The translations under genes were made by a program, and so were the position numbers. From Medicago truncatula (lineage: Eukaryota > Streptophyta > Magnoliopsida > Fabales > Fabaceae), in NCBI RefSeq assembly GCF_003473485.1, contig NC_053048.1, positions 34,344,755-34,408,754 on the forward strand: 64,000 nucleotides of DNA. The letters run 5' to 3'. The notes below the pieces were generated by a model. The model was not told the origin of the DNA and searched no databases. It saw nothing but the letters and a program-made list of their open reading frames with translations. Position 1 is the stretch's first letter. Every line of letters begins with the position of its first letter. Below, one piece after another: positions 47,631 through 58,900 of this stretch.

Positions 47631-49193
47631 ATGGCTGCAAATTCTGAGAATATATTGTCCTTGTCATTGCTTTCTACTTCAGAGGTTCTTGGTGGCGCTG
47701 ATTCTCCCACGGTTGCAGTGTGTTCTCTTTGCCGCAAGGCCTTATCGCCTGATGATGAGATAACAGATCTTGCAGCCGGTGGTGTATGCGGTGATTGTAA
47801 ATTTTTATTGCTCGAAGACTTTGGAAATCATACACTTGCACTAAGCTCTCATAGGAGGCTAAGAGGAAGATTGAGGCACGGTAGTTCTGAATCATTTGAG
47901 AACCTTGCATCTTTAGAGGAAGATCAACATGTAGATGGTGACAACACTACATGGTCATTACAGTATGCTAGTGCAAATACAACTCCTACTGGGTCTAGAA
48001 GCTGGAGGCATGTTCTCTCGGATACCGAAAGTGATGGTTTTGATAATTGGCGTTCTCTATATGGTGAAAATGAATCAAACTCAAGTTTTAGACCATATAG
48101 GGTTCCCCACAGTGAGACTGATTCCTTTTCTTTCAGTGCTTATGGTGGTGAGTCCGATATCTCTATGGATAGACAGAGTTTTGTAGGCAATGAAACTTTT
48201 AATTTACCAGATGAGGGAGATGAGTTTGATAGTGACACCGACATCGATCCAATGCATGCTGGCCTTGGTCAGTGGAACTCGGATGATACAGAAGAAGAGG
48301 AGGAAGAGGAATTACCTGAGGTTGACGAAGCTGAAGCCGCTCGCCTTCAAATTCTTTTAAACTCAAGTCCAAGTGAGAGCGAAAGTCGCATTAATTGGGA
48401 ACAAAGGTTTAATGCTACTGAATCTGAGGGAATATTTAGCCGGATAATCAGGGAAACTTGGTTAGCATTGGACGACGCTGATTTACCTCAAGGAGCTAAC
48501 TTTGGAGATTTCCTTGATACCAGACGCTTCAATGATCTTCTTGACCATCTCGCTGAAAATGACAGCTCAAGACGAGGAGCACCTCCTGCTGCTGCGTCGT
48601 TTGTAAACAATCTACCTCGTGTATTCATTAGCAAGGAACACAAGAAGCATGACGAACTAGTTTGTGCCATCTGCAAGGATGTTTTAGCCCTCGGCACTGA
48701 AGTAAATCAGCTCCCTTGTTCTCACCTTTACCATTCTCATTGCATTTTACCGTGGTTGAAGACACGTAATTCATGCCCTCTTTGTCGTTACGAGCTTCCA
48801 ACCGATGATAAGGATTACGAAGAGGGAAAACAGAACGTTGATGGTAGAAATGTGATCTATGATATGCAACAATTACATGTTATGGATGATAGTTTCTCTG
48901 ATGTTTCTGATGGAGAAGAAGCGGTTGAAGACGATGGTACCACTACTCATGATACCGTGAATTCTTCTGCAGCAAGTGGTGGTAGCGGAAGATGGTTGTT
49001 TCTTGCTGCAGCTCCAATTGTTAGTTTAGTAGGCATGGTTATTGTACTGTGGTTAGGTAGTAACTCTCAGATTGAAGAGACTAGACATTCGAGTACTCGC
49101 TATTTGTCTGTGCAAAATCAGCACCCTGTTCATGTTTCTGGTTCTCAAAACCAAAGGGAGAGTAGAAGCAGAAGATGGTGGTGTCCATTCTAA
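47631..49193 (+). CDS. RING-H2 E3 ubiquitin ligase with C-terminal membrane anchor
   Basis: An intronless 520-aa frame. The N-terminus has a CxxC-CxxC zinc-ribbon-like pair (C31, C34, C53, C56; CSLCRKALS and VCGDC). Residues 80-270 are acidic and Ser-rich, with repeated SDTESDGF/PHSETDSF-type phosphorylatable patches and a Glu-rich run. The RING-H2 spans C345-C385 (C-A-I-C, C-S-H-L-Y-H, H-C, C-P-L-C), preceded by a conserved helix FGDFLDTRRFNDLLDHLAEN. A hydrophobic segment at about 455-476 (WLFLAAAPIVSLVGMVIVLW) precedes a basic tail, which suggests tail anchoring. RING-H2 proteins recruit E2 enzymes; substrate unknown. I recall At5g01980 as the counterpart next to PILS6. Confidence 0.93.
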   Translation: MAANSENILSLSLLSTSEVLGGADSPTVAVCSLCRKALSPDDEITDLAAGGVCGDCKFLLLEDFGNHTLALSSHRRLRGRLRHGSSESFENLASLEEDQHVDGDNTTWSLQYASANTTPTGSRSWRHVLSDTESDGFDNWRSLYGENESNSSFRPYRVPHSETDSFSFSAYGGESDISMDRQSFVGNETFNLPDEGDEFDSDTDIDPMHAGLGQWNSDDTEEEEEEELPEVDEAEAARLQILLNSSPSESESRINWEQRFNATESEGIFSRIIRETWLALDDADLPQGANFGDFLDTRRFNDLLDHLAENDSSRRGAPPAAASFVNNLPRVFISKEHKKHDELVCAICKDVLALGTEVNQLPCSHLYHSHCILPWLKTRNSCPLCRYELPTDDKDYEEGKQNVDGRNVIYDMQQLHVMDDSFSDVSDGEEAVEDDGTTTHDTVNSSAASGGSGRWLFLAAAPIVSLVGMVIVLWLGSNSQIEETRHSSTRYLSVQNQHPVHVSGSQNQRESRSRRWWCPF

Positions 49194-49664
49194 GTGCTTT
49201 TCAAATTCTTCTTCAATAATACATTCTGTAATAACCAACCACTTGGGATGGAATTTTTTAGCTGACTTTTTATTCATGTGTGATCTGATGTGGTTTGTAT
49301 GATCCACCAATTTCAGAAATCATGTGTAGATTTAAGTTTGTAATTACCTTTTTTTTAATTATTTAACATTTCCTCCCTCTTCCTGTACCCGGTGGTTGTG
49401 TGCTTCAAGGACTTGATGCCTGGAAAGTTGACAATCAATTCTTGATGTTTTAGACTGAACTCATGAAAAATGATTTTACTGTGAATTTTTCTACATCCGG
49501 AGCAATAACATCTGGTGCCAAGTTATCTAAATTTCAGAATTCTCCACATAGCTATATATTGTCATAGAAACAAACTCCACGTATTCTGGAATGGATTAAT
49601 TCTATTGGATTTGACTCTTTAATGTAGACATCTATTTTACAGGATAAAGTGAGTCCATATTGAT

Positions 49665-49925
49665 TACTCATTGTGTCAAGAGTTCTACATTGGATAAGAT
49701 ATGACACCGAACATGTTTATAAGTGAGAACAATCATCATTTTACCAACTAATTTTGTAATATTAAGTTAGACCCAACTTACATTTTTAAGATGATATGTG
49801 CATTATCCATAATCCGTTGAACCACGGTTCGAGGGAGTGTACTACGAGTCTCATAGTAAATGAGATAAGATTTATAAGGTTGAGTTAGGGCCAATCTAAA
49901 ATCTGAGACCTTGATCAAAAGAAAA
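49665..49925 (+). mobile_element. TRIM-like LTR fragment (fossil)
   Basis: Contains the legume TRIM/copia LTR phrases CTACATTGGATAAGATATGA, GTTTATAAGTGAG and GGTTGAGTTAGGGCC, twice in related form around a short centre. No coding capacity. It is an old, degraded copy with approximate ends. Confidence 0.5.
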
Positions 49926-51578
49926 ATCATTATTTTTGACAATTTTTTTTAAAGAAGCTAAATTCATTGTTTTTGAAAATTAACCATAAATAAAGTGTCA
50001 TAACAATTATCCTTAACACTTGATGTCATATTTGTATTCCAAAACGGTGACATTAAAACATGACACCTCTCCTAAATTCTAGAGATTAAGATTCCATGCA
50101 ATCAAAACTTAACCATATGTGGCCTTCTGATTAAGTCTCTAGACAGTTCAAATTCCAAGCTTGTATATAAGATTTATTAAAATCTAGATTTTTGACCCGT
50201 GCTCCGCTCGAGTTTATTATAAAGATATTGACATACGAATAATAAAATGCAATATATAATTGTTAATAGTGAGAAAAAAATAAGTTGTAAGGTCACGTCT
50301 TTTCATTTGCAAAGCTCTAAATATCAAAATATATGATTTTTGTGTTGTGTGTGAAATTTTTACACGGTTTAGGTTTTTTTTTTTTTGAGAGAAACACGTT
50401 TAGGGCTTGGTATATATAACCAAGTTTACATGAAAATTAGGTTAGCCGAGTTTGCATGGAAATTAGGGTATTTTGTTTCTAAACATATTAAATAAGTGTA
50501 GAAAATATTGTCAAAAAAAAAGGCAACAAGATAGGAATGAAATAAAGGCATGAAATTGGTTAAAAAAAAGTGTATAAAATATTGTAAAAAAAAAAGGCAT
50601 GAAATTAGTGCGACGAATTTTTCTAGTATTGTGTACAAAAAAAATAAAAAATAAAAAGTATAAAATAGAAGGCATCAAACGTGATCATCGATATGCTCAT
50701 AGTTTCTAGAACAAACATGCAACGTCAAATAAGTGTAGAAAATATTTCATTCAGAAAAAAAAAAGGATAGAATTTCATAGGTGGAATAAGTGTAGAAAAT
50801 ATTTCATTCAAAAAAGAAAAAGGCAAGAGGATAAGAATGAAATTGGTGCGATGCATCTTCTTATTCCTAAACAAAGCTTTGTTGCCCTAATTTTAACCTA
50901 ATATTTTAACCCTAATATTTTAGCAACTTTTCCCTCCTTTAAAACCTAACCATATTTCCTAATTCTCCTCCTCCAAACCCTAACCATCTAACTTCACTCC
51001 TCCTAAACCATATTTCCTAATTCCCCTCCTCCAAACCCTAACCAATATATTTTAATCCTTTCTCCTAAACCGAAATCTCTTTTTAAAACCATACATTTCT
51101 CTCCTCCAAACCCTCACCAATATATTTTAATCCTTTTTCCTAAACCGAAATCTCTTTTCGACATGGCTTCCAGAAACATTCATCGTTGTTTGAAAGTATA
51201 AATCATTCTTTCAATCCATTTCAATCTTTTGTAGGTCCATTGGTGAAAAACCCTTTTTCTGATCTTGACAAAGCAATCAACAAGCTCATACTGAAATACA
51301 GATCATATATCGTTGAATATGACATTGATGTTGTATGTGTTTTTTTGCGAAATATACCTATTCTTAATTATTTGCATTCTATTTTATCAACGTTTGTGTT
51401 TGTTTTTGTGTTGCTAAATCAATTTAGTAGCATGGCTGTGTTACTGAAGCATTTTAGTAACATGGTTTTTAGTAACATTATTAGTAACAATTACTAGAAT
51501 CAATTTAGCAGCATAGCTATGTAACGTCTTCTCTTAACATTATTACTAACAATTACTAATCCTAATCTCTAAAATATG

Positions 51579-52398
51579 TTTTGGGTAGAAACAAACTAAA
51601 ATCCTAATCCTAATTTCTCTCAATCAAGTAACTAAGAGATTTCATCCACATCTCTAAACTAACTTTTTGGTGGAAAGAAACTAAAATCCTTATTTCTCTC
51701 ATTCAAATAATTAGGGGATTTCATCCACATCTCTAAAATACGTTTTGGGTGGAAACAAACTAAAAATCCTAATTCCTCTCATTCAAATAACTACTAAAGA
51801 TTTCATCGACATCTCTAAAATATGTTTTGGGTGAAAACAAACTAAAATCCTAATCCTAATTTCTCTCATTCAAGTAACTAAGAGATTTCATCCACATCTC
51901 TAAACTAATTTTTTGGTGGAAACAAACTAAAATCCTTATTTCTCTCATTCAAATAATTAGGGGATTTCATCCACATCTTTAAAATATGTTTTGGGTGGAA
52001 ACAAACTAAAAATCATAATTCCTCTCATTCAAGTAACTACTAAAGATTTCATCCACATCTCTAAAATATGTTTTGGGTGGAAACAAACTAAAAATCCTAA
52101 TTCCTCTCATTCAAGAAACTACTAAAGATTTCATCCACATCTCTAAAATATGTTTTGGGTGGAAACAAACTAAAATCCTAATCCTAATTTCTCTCATTCA
52201 AGTAACTAAGAGATTTCATCCACATCTCTAATCTAACTTTTTGGTGGAAACAAACTAAAATTCTTATTTCTCTCATTCAAATAAGTAGGGGATTTCGTCC
52301 ACATCTCTAAAATATTTTTTGGGTGGAAACAAACTAAAAATCCTAATTCCTCTCATTCAACTAACTACTACACATTTCATCCACATCTCTAAAATATG
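51579..52398 (+). repeat. minisatellite with higher-order repeat structure
   Basis: Ten monomers start at 51579, 51664, 51743, 51825, 51910, 51989, 52071, 52153, 52238 and 52317. They fall into three types by length and sequence: A (85 bp, AAAATCCTAATCCTAATTTC), B (79 bp, AAAATCCTTATTTCTC) and C (82 bp, AAAAATCCTAATTCCTC). The order is ABC-ABCC-ABC, so the higher unit is 246 bp. All share GGAAACAAACTAAAA and TTTCATCCACATCTCTAAA. Lies upstream of the RPA-like frame within the Helitron. Confidence 0.9.
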
Positions 52399-52706
52399 TT
52401 TTGGCGAATCAACTATGATAATTCTTAAGTAAAAAAAAATGCCAATTCTTAAGTAAAACAAAGTACCCCATCAACAATATTAATTTCATTTTATTCATAT
52501 TAATCTTTATCCTAAAATGTTGGCCACTTCCTAATTTTGTTCCACTATTTTGTGCTTATCCTGATAACTAATACTCTTTATTGCTCAACCGACATATCCT
52601 ACTCACACGTATTCCACCTTTTTCCTATAAATATGTCATAACCTATTAGCCAAACCATCTCAATCTAAATAAGCATACTCTTTCTTGAAAAGGAAAAAAC
52701 AAGCCA

Positions 52707-54264
52707 ATGATGTCTGCCAAATACACTCCAATCTCAGCTATTTCTGGAGGAAGAAAGAATCTCAAGATGTGTGTGCGAGTTGCTCACATTTGGTTGATTC
52801 GAGAGAACAAGGTCCCCACTAGCATCATTTTCATGAACATGTTACTGGTCGATGAAAAGGTTTCTGCATGTTTGAACTCTTAGCTTTAAAATTAAACTAA
52901 TGTCATTGTTGTTTTTTAGTTATGTAATTTAACCAGCTGTTTAATGTTGTTGTTGTCGTCAATAGGGTGGACGTATTCACGCCACAGCTAGAAAAGATTT
53001 GGTGGCAAAGTTCAGGTGCATGGTTCAAGAAGGGGGTACATATCAGCTTGAAAATGCAATTGTAGGTTTTAATGAAAGTCATTATAAGGCAACTTCAAAC
53101 AAACATAAGCTTAGTATGATGCACAATTCAACTTTTACCAAAGTACACTCGCCTGCTATCCCTATGAACGTTTTTGAGTTCAAGCCATTCAATGAAATTC
53201 TCTCTTCAACTGTCGAGGAAGTATCTACGGGTAAGACTTCAATTCTGAATGTGTGTTGTACATTATTTCTACCTATAAGCATTCGTTTAGGAATTTCATA
53301 CATTTGTTTTTGCTTTTGTATACGTAATTTCAGCTGTTATTGGTCATGTAATTGAAAGAGGTGATATAAGGGAAACTGAAAAGGACGGAAGGAAAAGCAG
53401 GGTTATTGATCTTACTTTAGAAGATCTTGAGTAAGATTTGTCTCTTTCTTAATACCTGGTTGTAATATAATTTTAATATACCTTATGTTCCTGAATTGAT
53501 ATTTTGGTAATATTTTATTACAGAAACAACCGCTTGCATTGCTCTCTTTGGGGTGAACATGCTGACAAAATTGTGACCTTTTTTGGCAACCATGACAACG
53601 ACACACCTACTATATTGATATTGCAGTTTTGCAAGACACGCATGTATTTAGGTATGTCGTGTTTTAAGTTTGTGCTTTCTGCTGATATCAACAATGAAAT
53701 GTGAAATTATGTTCACTTGCTGTTGATTTTTAAAAAAATTAGGTGCTATGGGAGTTGCTAATGCCTTTAATGGGACTAAGCTGATACTTAATGGCGATTT
53801 GCCTGATGTCGCTGCGTACATGAGACGGTAACCATTTACATTTTTATATGCTTTAGAATAAAGGCAAGTTTTTTAGTCGTAATTAAGTTGTCTGGAGGTA
53901 TCACCACTCTTCTATTAACATTGGTGCCCTTTTATTAGAATGACAAATGCATCAATGCAGTTCACCCGAAGTGTCAGCCAAATTTCAACGAACAGCTCCG
54001 CGTCTTTATTAGAGGACTTGCTCAACACTAACCAAATGACAATTGAAAGCATGATTAAGTCAACTGAGGTAGCTATCTGTTTATTGAAATTTTTAGATGT
54101 CGTTTTGGATTCATCTTTGTTATTTTTCACATGGACAGTTGTACGTCGCAATATCACGGGTTACTTCGAGGGGTGGTTTAAATATATTGATTAATGACGA
54201 CGACGGCGATGATACCGATGTTGCATCAAGTGTGATCTACAGAGAAGTTTTCCGTAATGTGTAG
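52707..54264 (+). CDS. Helitron RPA1-like protein fused to helicase C-terminal exon
   Basis: Seven exons (52707-52859, 52966-53230, 53334-53430, 53524-53651, 53743-53827, 53939-54068, 54139-54264) give an uninterrupted 327-aa frame with consistent phases and GT-AG junctions. Residues 1-140 match the first OB fold of Helitron-borne RPA1 proteins (DUF223; MCVRVAHIWLIRENK, IHATARKDLVAKF). Residues 145-285 match the second OB fold (AVIGHVIERGDIRE, LEDLENNRLHCSLWGEHADK). The third, zinc-binding OB fold is absent. The last exon instead encodes LYVAISRVTSRGGLNILIND..YREVFRNV, the motif VI and tail of Helitron Pif1-like helicases. The join falls in a 70-bp intron, which suggests an internal deletion or exon shuffling. 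RPA proteins bind single-stranded DNA. Expression is unknown. Confidence 0.8.
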
Positions 54265-54530
54265 GACTTTTTGTGTACTATTCATTTTCTTACTTATTGA
54301 AACGATTTGCATGTCAACGAACTTCAGTTTCCCTTTTAAAATTATATGTTATGTTAAAGTAACAGGAACTACGTACTAGAATTATGGAACAATAACAACG
54401 TCTATGGTAATTGACATTTTGCTTTGATTCACGACAATTTTTACATTCAAGCGAACTACAGTGTCTTATTTTTTCAGTGAGATTAATTTTTTAAATGACA
54501 CGTGCGTTAGCACGGGTCAATGGTCTAGTT

Positions 54531-54864
54531 TTTTTAGATGGAATTTGTTAGGTTAAATAATTGCAAACCTAATAAAGCAAATGAGTGGGAAAAAATTAGG
54601 TTAAATTGCTAGAGACCTAACAAAATTAATAAATAAGGATAAGGATATGCTCATAGTTCCTAGAACAAACGTGCAACATCAAATAAGTGTAGAAAATATT
54701 TCCTTAACAAAAAAAAGGCAAGAGGATAGGAATCAAATTGGTGCGATGCATTTTTTTAGATGGAAGTTGTTAGGTTAAATAATTGCAAACCTAATAAAGC
54801 AAATGAGCGGGATAAAATTAGGTTAAATTGCTGAAAACCTAACAAAATTAATAAATAAGGATAA
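54531..54864. repeat. direct duplication next to the Helitron 3' end
   Basis: 54531-54642 and 54753-54864 are near-identical (TTAGGTTAAATAATTGCAAA and following), offset 222 bp. The sequence between them (54650-54752) matches the Helitron's own 5' interior at 50690-50850 (CAAATAAGTGTAGAAAATAT, GGTGCGATGCAT). Confidence 0.85.
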
Positions 54865-54869
54865 TAAAA

Positions 54870-55480
54870 ACTGTTTGAAATCTAGACCGTCTGATTTTAA
54901 TTTGTCATCAAGGAACATATTACATGTATTCTAAACTATTTTTTTTTATCAATTTTTTATTACATATTCCCTAAAAAAAAAATTATTACATGTATTCTAA
55001 ACTATTTTACTCCAATAACATAGATTTATTTTTTATATAAGTTTCATACACTTATTTTAACTTATTATTATATAAAATCTAACAGGTGCAAACACATTTT
55101 GTTTGCGCAAAATGCAGGTCATCATTTTTTTTATTTTTTTAATTTTTAATTTTGAGTAATTCCAAGTGCAAAATAAAGTATACAAGTCTTTATTTTATTC
55201 TTGTAAAAAAAAAAGTCCTTATTTTATTTTTAGCAACTCTTGGTACAAAATATATAAGTCTTCTTTTTGAACGGTAGTAGCTATACTCGTCAAAACATTG
55301 TTTTTCTCTATCCACACATGCTGTCCTTTTGTTTTTCAAAAGATTGGGAATCACATTGAGTGACAATCATGTGGACTTGTTTAAGCCTTACATGTGAAGA
55401 TAACTCTTGATGTTCCCTTTTGTCTATTCAAATGATAGAATTCAACATATTCTACAATATTGCTAGAGAATGAGTCCTCC
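54870..55480. other. AT-rich spacer
   Basis: No gene or repeat recognised between the duplicated block and the TRIM fossil. Confidence 0.35.
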
Positions 55481-55489
55481 AAACCAGTT

Positions 55490-55800
55490 TGGAATAATTA
55501 AAGTAAAATTTTAGAATATGCCGACTCTTTTAAGTCTCCGGTCTAACTTAATCCTACAAAATTAACTTGTAAAATAATAATTGTCTGAGTTCAATAAGAT
55601 CTTTTTGAGTCATATCTCTCGTAGTACGCTGGTCTAGTAACAGTCTAACAAATCTTTAAAGAGGCTCTGATACATTATTAGGTTTTTGGGTTAAACTAAA
55701 TCATAAAAAATCGACTTGCAGGTAATAATTGTCTTAACTTTACAAGGCCTATTTAGAGCGTATCTCTAATCAATGAAGAACTTAGGTTTCTTCCAATATA
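55490..55800 (-). mobile_element. TRIM retrotransposon relic (fossil)
   Basis: On the minus strand two related ~100-bp LTR-like blocks (about 55690-55800 and 55500-55640) flank a short centre. The centre starts with TATCAGAGCC, the initiator-Met-tRNA primer-binding sequence of TRIM and copia elements. No coding region. It appears old and diverged, and lies just beyond the 3' end of the PILS gene. Confidence 0.55.
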
Positions 55801-55990
55801 TTTTTTCAGCTCTTCTTAACAATGTCTTCTAATGAAATATCATAAATCAGGAGACGGCAAAAAATCAAGATCAGCAGATAAAGGCACTATATGAAGTATT
55901 GGTGTTTCTCCTAACCTATATTTCAAATGGACAAAATTAATGATATTAAATTACATCATTATTGCATAAACATGTTATCTATCTATAGTC

Positions 55991-58900
55991 TCAGAAGAGT
56001 ATGCTAAGGTATAGAACTATCCACACAGCCATTGATATTACAGCAAAGATATGGACCCAGAATAAAACAGCAGCTGCCTCCCTTCCACACCCTCTTAAAT
56101 TAGCAACAGCACCTGTGAACAAGTAAAACATTTTATGTTAAAAAAACCAACATTAACAATATTTGTTATATACATGAATTATTATGTAATAACAATAATC
56201 ATGTTTACTAATAAAAGATATTCCTTAGAGTAACTTGATAGCTAGTTATAGCATATAAGTTCGTAAAATCAAAATTTAAATGTTGGAGATTATAATATTT
56301 TTTGAGATAGCTACTACAAATAACATCTGAGCTTATAATGTATCATATTTTCGCTCATTTTTACCCTCATTACATTTTTATCTCATTTTATATATCAGTT
56401 GAACATTATCAGCTCCTTAAACTATTAGTATTAGTTCTACCAAACACTTCAAAATCGATTCACTAGCTTAATTGCAATCACTTGGCTTAATCGATTCTAA
56501 AGCAGCAACAATTTCCCAACTTTTCTAGTTCCACCCATTTAGAGCAACATAGTTGGTACTTTTGAGACCAAGGTAATGTTCAGAAGTGAATTTATTACCA
56601 GTGAGAACTAGGACTAGGACAGATGTGTCTACTACATACCTGAAAGGACAGATGTCGGCATTGAATGCTGAAGTAGTAGGACAAATCGAAACATCTTATC
56701 ATCTGGGGGTAGAAAGCCGAGCTTGTCAGCCAACATGACGATGCCGAGTCCAACAGGAGGCACTAAAACTAATCGCGCAAAAACAATAGCAGCAGTTGTC
56801 TTAAAACCAAGTTTTGAACTTCCAGGACCTGCAACCAAGGCCAAAAACAAACCATGATTCATTAAAACGATTCGGTCAAAAGATTTAGAATCACTGGCTT
56901 AATGATGAAATGCAATGAGAACACTATGAAATAAACTTACCGTCAATAAGGTTGCCTCCCAATGCCAACAATATGCAAGGAATCATGGCCTCCCTGTTCA
57001 TCAAGAAAACATTTAGACATTATCACCTATAAATATAATAGCTTCATAAGTATTCCACAATGACTTCTGATGATAGATAATATTATAGAATTAAGAAACT
57101 ATGGCTCAGTTCCATAGTACATACTTTTGAAGTTCATCTGTTTATAACGAAAATTGAATGCTTCCTCGAAATATTTGTTTTTTCAGAAGAGTTTTTTTTT
57201 TTAAAGAAAGCAGGAAGAGTGAGAGAAAGGAGGATAAGATATTTTCTTCTAAACCAATAAAAGAATGGAAAGAAAACATTGAACACTAAATGGCTCAGTG
57301 TTTATATTGTTGTAAACTTGTAAACCAAAATTTGTATGAAACAGTTAAAAGAAGAATAAGGAAAAACCAAGTCACTACATATACTTTTTGTTATTTCTGA
57401 CAAGGACTCGTTTATAAGGTGTCAGAAAAATGCAATATGGAAGTATCCTTTATGAATATTATCGATGGCAATTAGAAAAAAGTTTCATGCTGAAAGTTGT
57501 TATGTTAATCAATATAGTGAATAGTTTTCAACTAAAAAAAGCTTAATTTAACAGAACAAACTATATTAACGTAAAAGTACACACTTCGTTAAATATTCAA
57601 TAGGCATACCCTAGAATCATGCAACTGTCGGTGAAGAAGAATAGTGGAGCTTCCGGCGTAAAGATCAGTTTCTTCAGAAACGGGACTGCACCAAGTGTCA
57701 TTGCTAGAATCTGCAAAACATGTGTAAACACTTGTCAAAACCAATTCTTTAATATATTAGTTGACATGAAACTATTTACCAAAATACCAGTACACTAAAC
57801 TAGTTCACAAACATTACTTCCACTTAAACACATTTATATATAGATTCAATAAGGAGAAACTCACTGATGCAATGATAGGGGGTTGAAGAATTTGCTTAAG
57901 CTTCAACTTGTCGTATACTAATGCTAATATAACTTTAATCTGCATCAACAAACATGTGTGAACATTGTATCCGAGTTAAATTACACCTAGTTCATCAAAT
58001 CATGTGGAAAAAAATAAAAGAAATGACACCAGAATTTAAAATCAATCTCACCTTCGACTTCCCTGAAGCACTTGAACTTACTAAATTGTCCCCCTCCGTG
58101 TCCCCCTCCTCCTGAGCAAGCAATGGAGTTTGCTCCGGTGCAACATCAGTCTTTACAGGAGTGCTCTTTATGGGAAGCCTTTCATTATCAATGTCAAAAG
58201 TTCCCTCTGGAGGAGGTGCCAACATATTAAATACATAGGTGTACAAGATGATAGCACCAACCTAAGACAAATGAGAATTAATATCTTCCAATCAGTAATA
58301 TGTTTGTTTGAATGAGAGCGCAATTTCTAGAACAATGTAAATATACGAGCTAGTTTAAATTATAACAAAGACCCTGAAATAAGGAGCCTATAAACTGAAA
58401 ATTTGTTAACAAGTGAATAAATTATAAGTCAAGGCACATGATATCAGTGTTGTCAATAGCGGCTATAGCATTAGTGACACTAGTGCTATAGCGCAGCATA
58501 ATTTAAACAAACCGTTATTGCTTTGCGATGTGTGATTTAATACAAAGTGTTGTCAAATAGCGGCTGTAGTATTAGTGACACTAGAGCTACTGTAGCATAA
58601 ATTTAACAAACCATTTTTGCTTAGCGACATGCAATTAAATATAAAGTGTCGTCAAATGGTGGCTACAGCAGTCTTATAGCACTGTAAAGTAGCAGAATTT
58701 GAACAAACCACTATTTTCCATGATCCGCAATTGACAACACTGCATGATACCATGAACTAAAATAAGATGTATATATCTACAAAATATCTAGAAACTTACC
58801 CATTGGCCAAATGATATATAGGCAGTTCCATCTGTGCTACATTTAAGCGAGTCTCCAAAGGGATTGTTTTGGTCTCGACATAAAGCACCAATGAGGACAA

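Larger units (their letters stand above)
50183..54528 (+). mobile_element. non-autonomous Helitron carrying an RPA-like gene
   Basis: The 5' end is TCTAGATTTTTGACCCGTGC and the 3' end is a CGTGC-GTTA-GCACG hairpin followed by GGGTCAATGGTCTAG. The terminal CTAG at 54525-54528 fits the CTRR rule, and the insertion lies between A (50182) and T (54529) with no target duplication. The 5' ACCCGTGC and 3' GCACGGGT words are complementary, as is common in plant Helitrons. Inside are a CT-rich repeat zone (50880-51160), a minisatellite (51579-52398) and the gene at 52707-54264. The Rep domain and most of the helicase are absent, so it depends on another element to move. Confidence 0.92.

Noticed and set aside
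49053-49310. 85-aa minus-strand frame at the 3' end of the RING-H2 gene
   Set aside because: Shadow of the real gene on the other strand.
51579-52398. Regular repeats as a CRISPR array
   Set aside because: The monomers are contiguous with no unique spacers, and the genome is a plant. It is a minisatellite.
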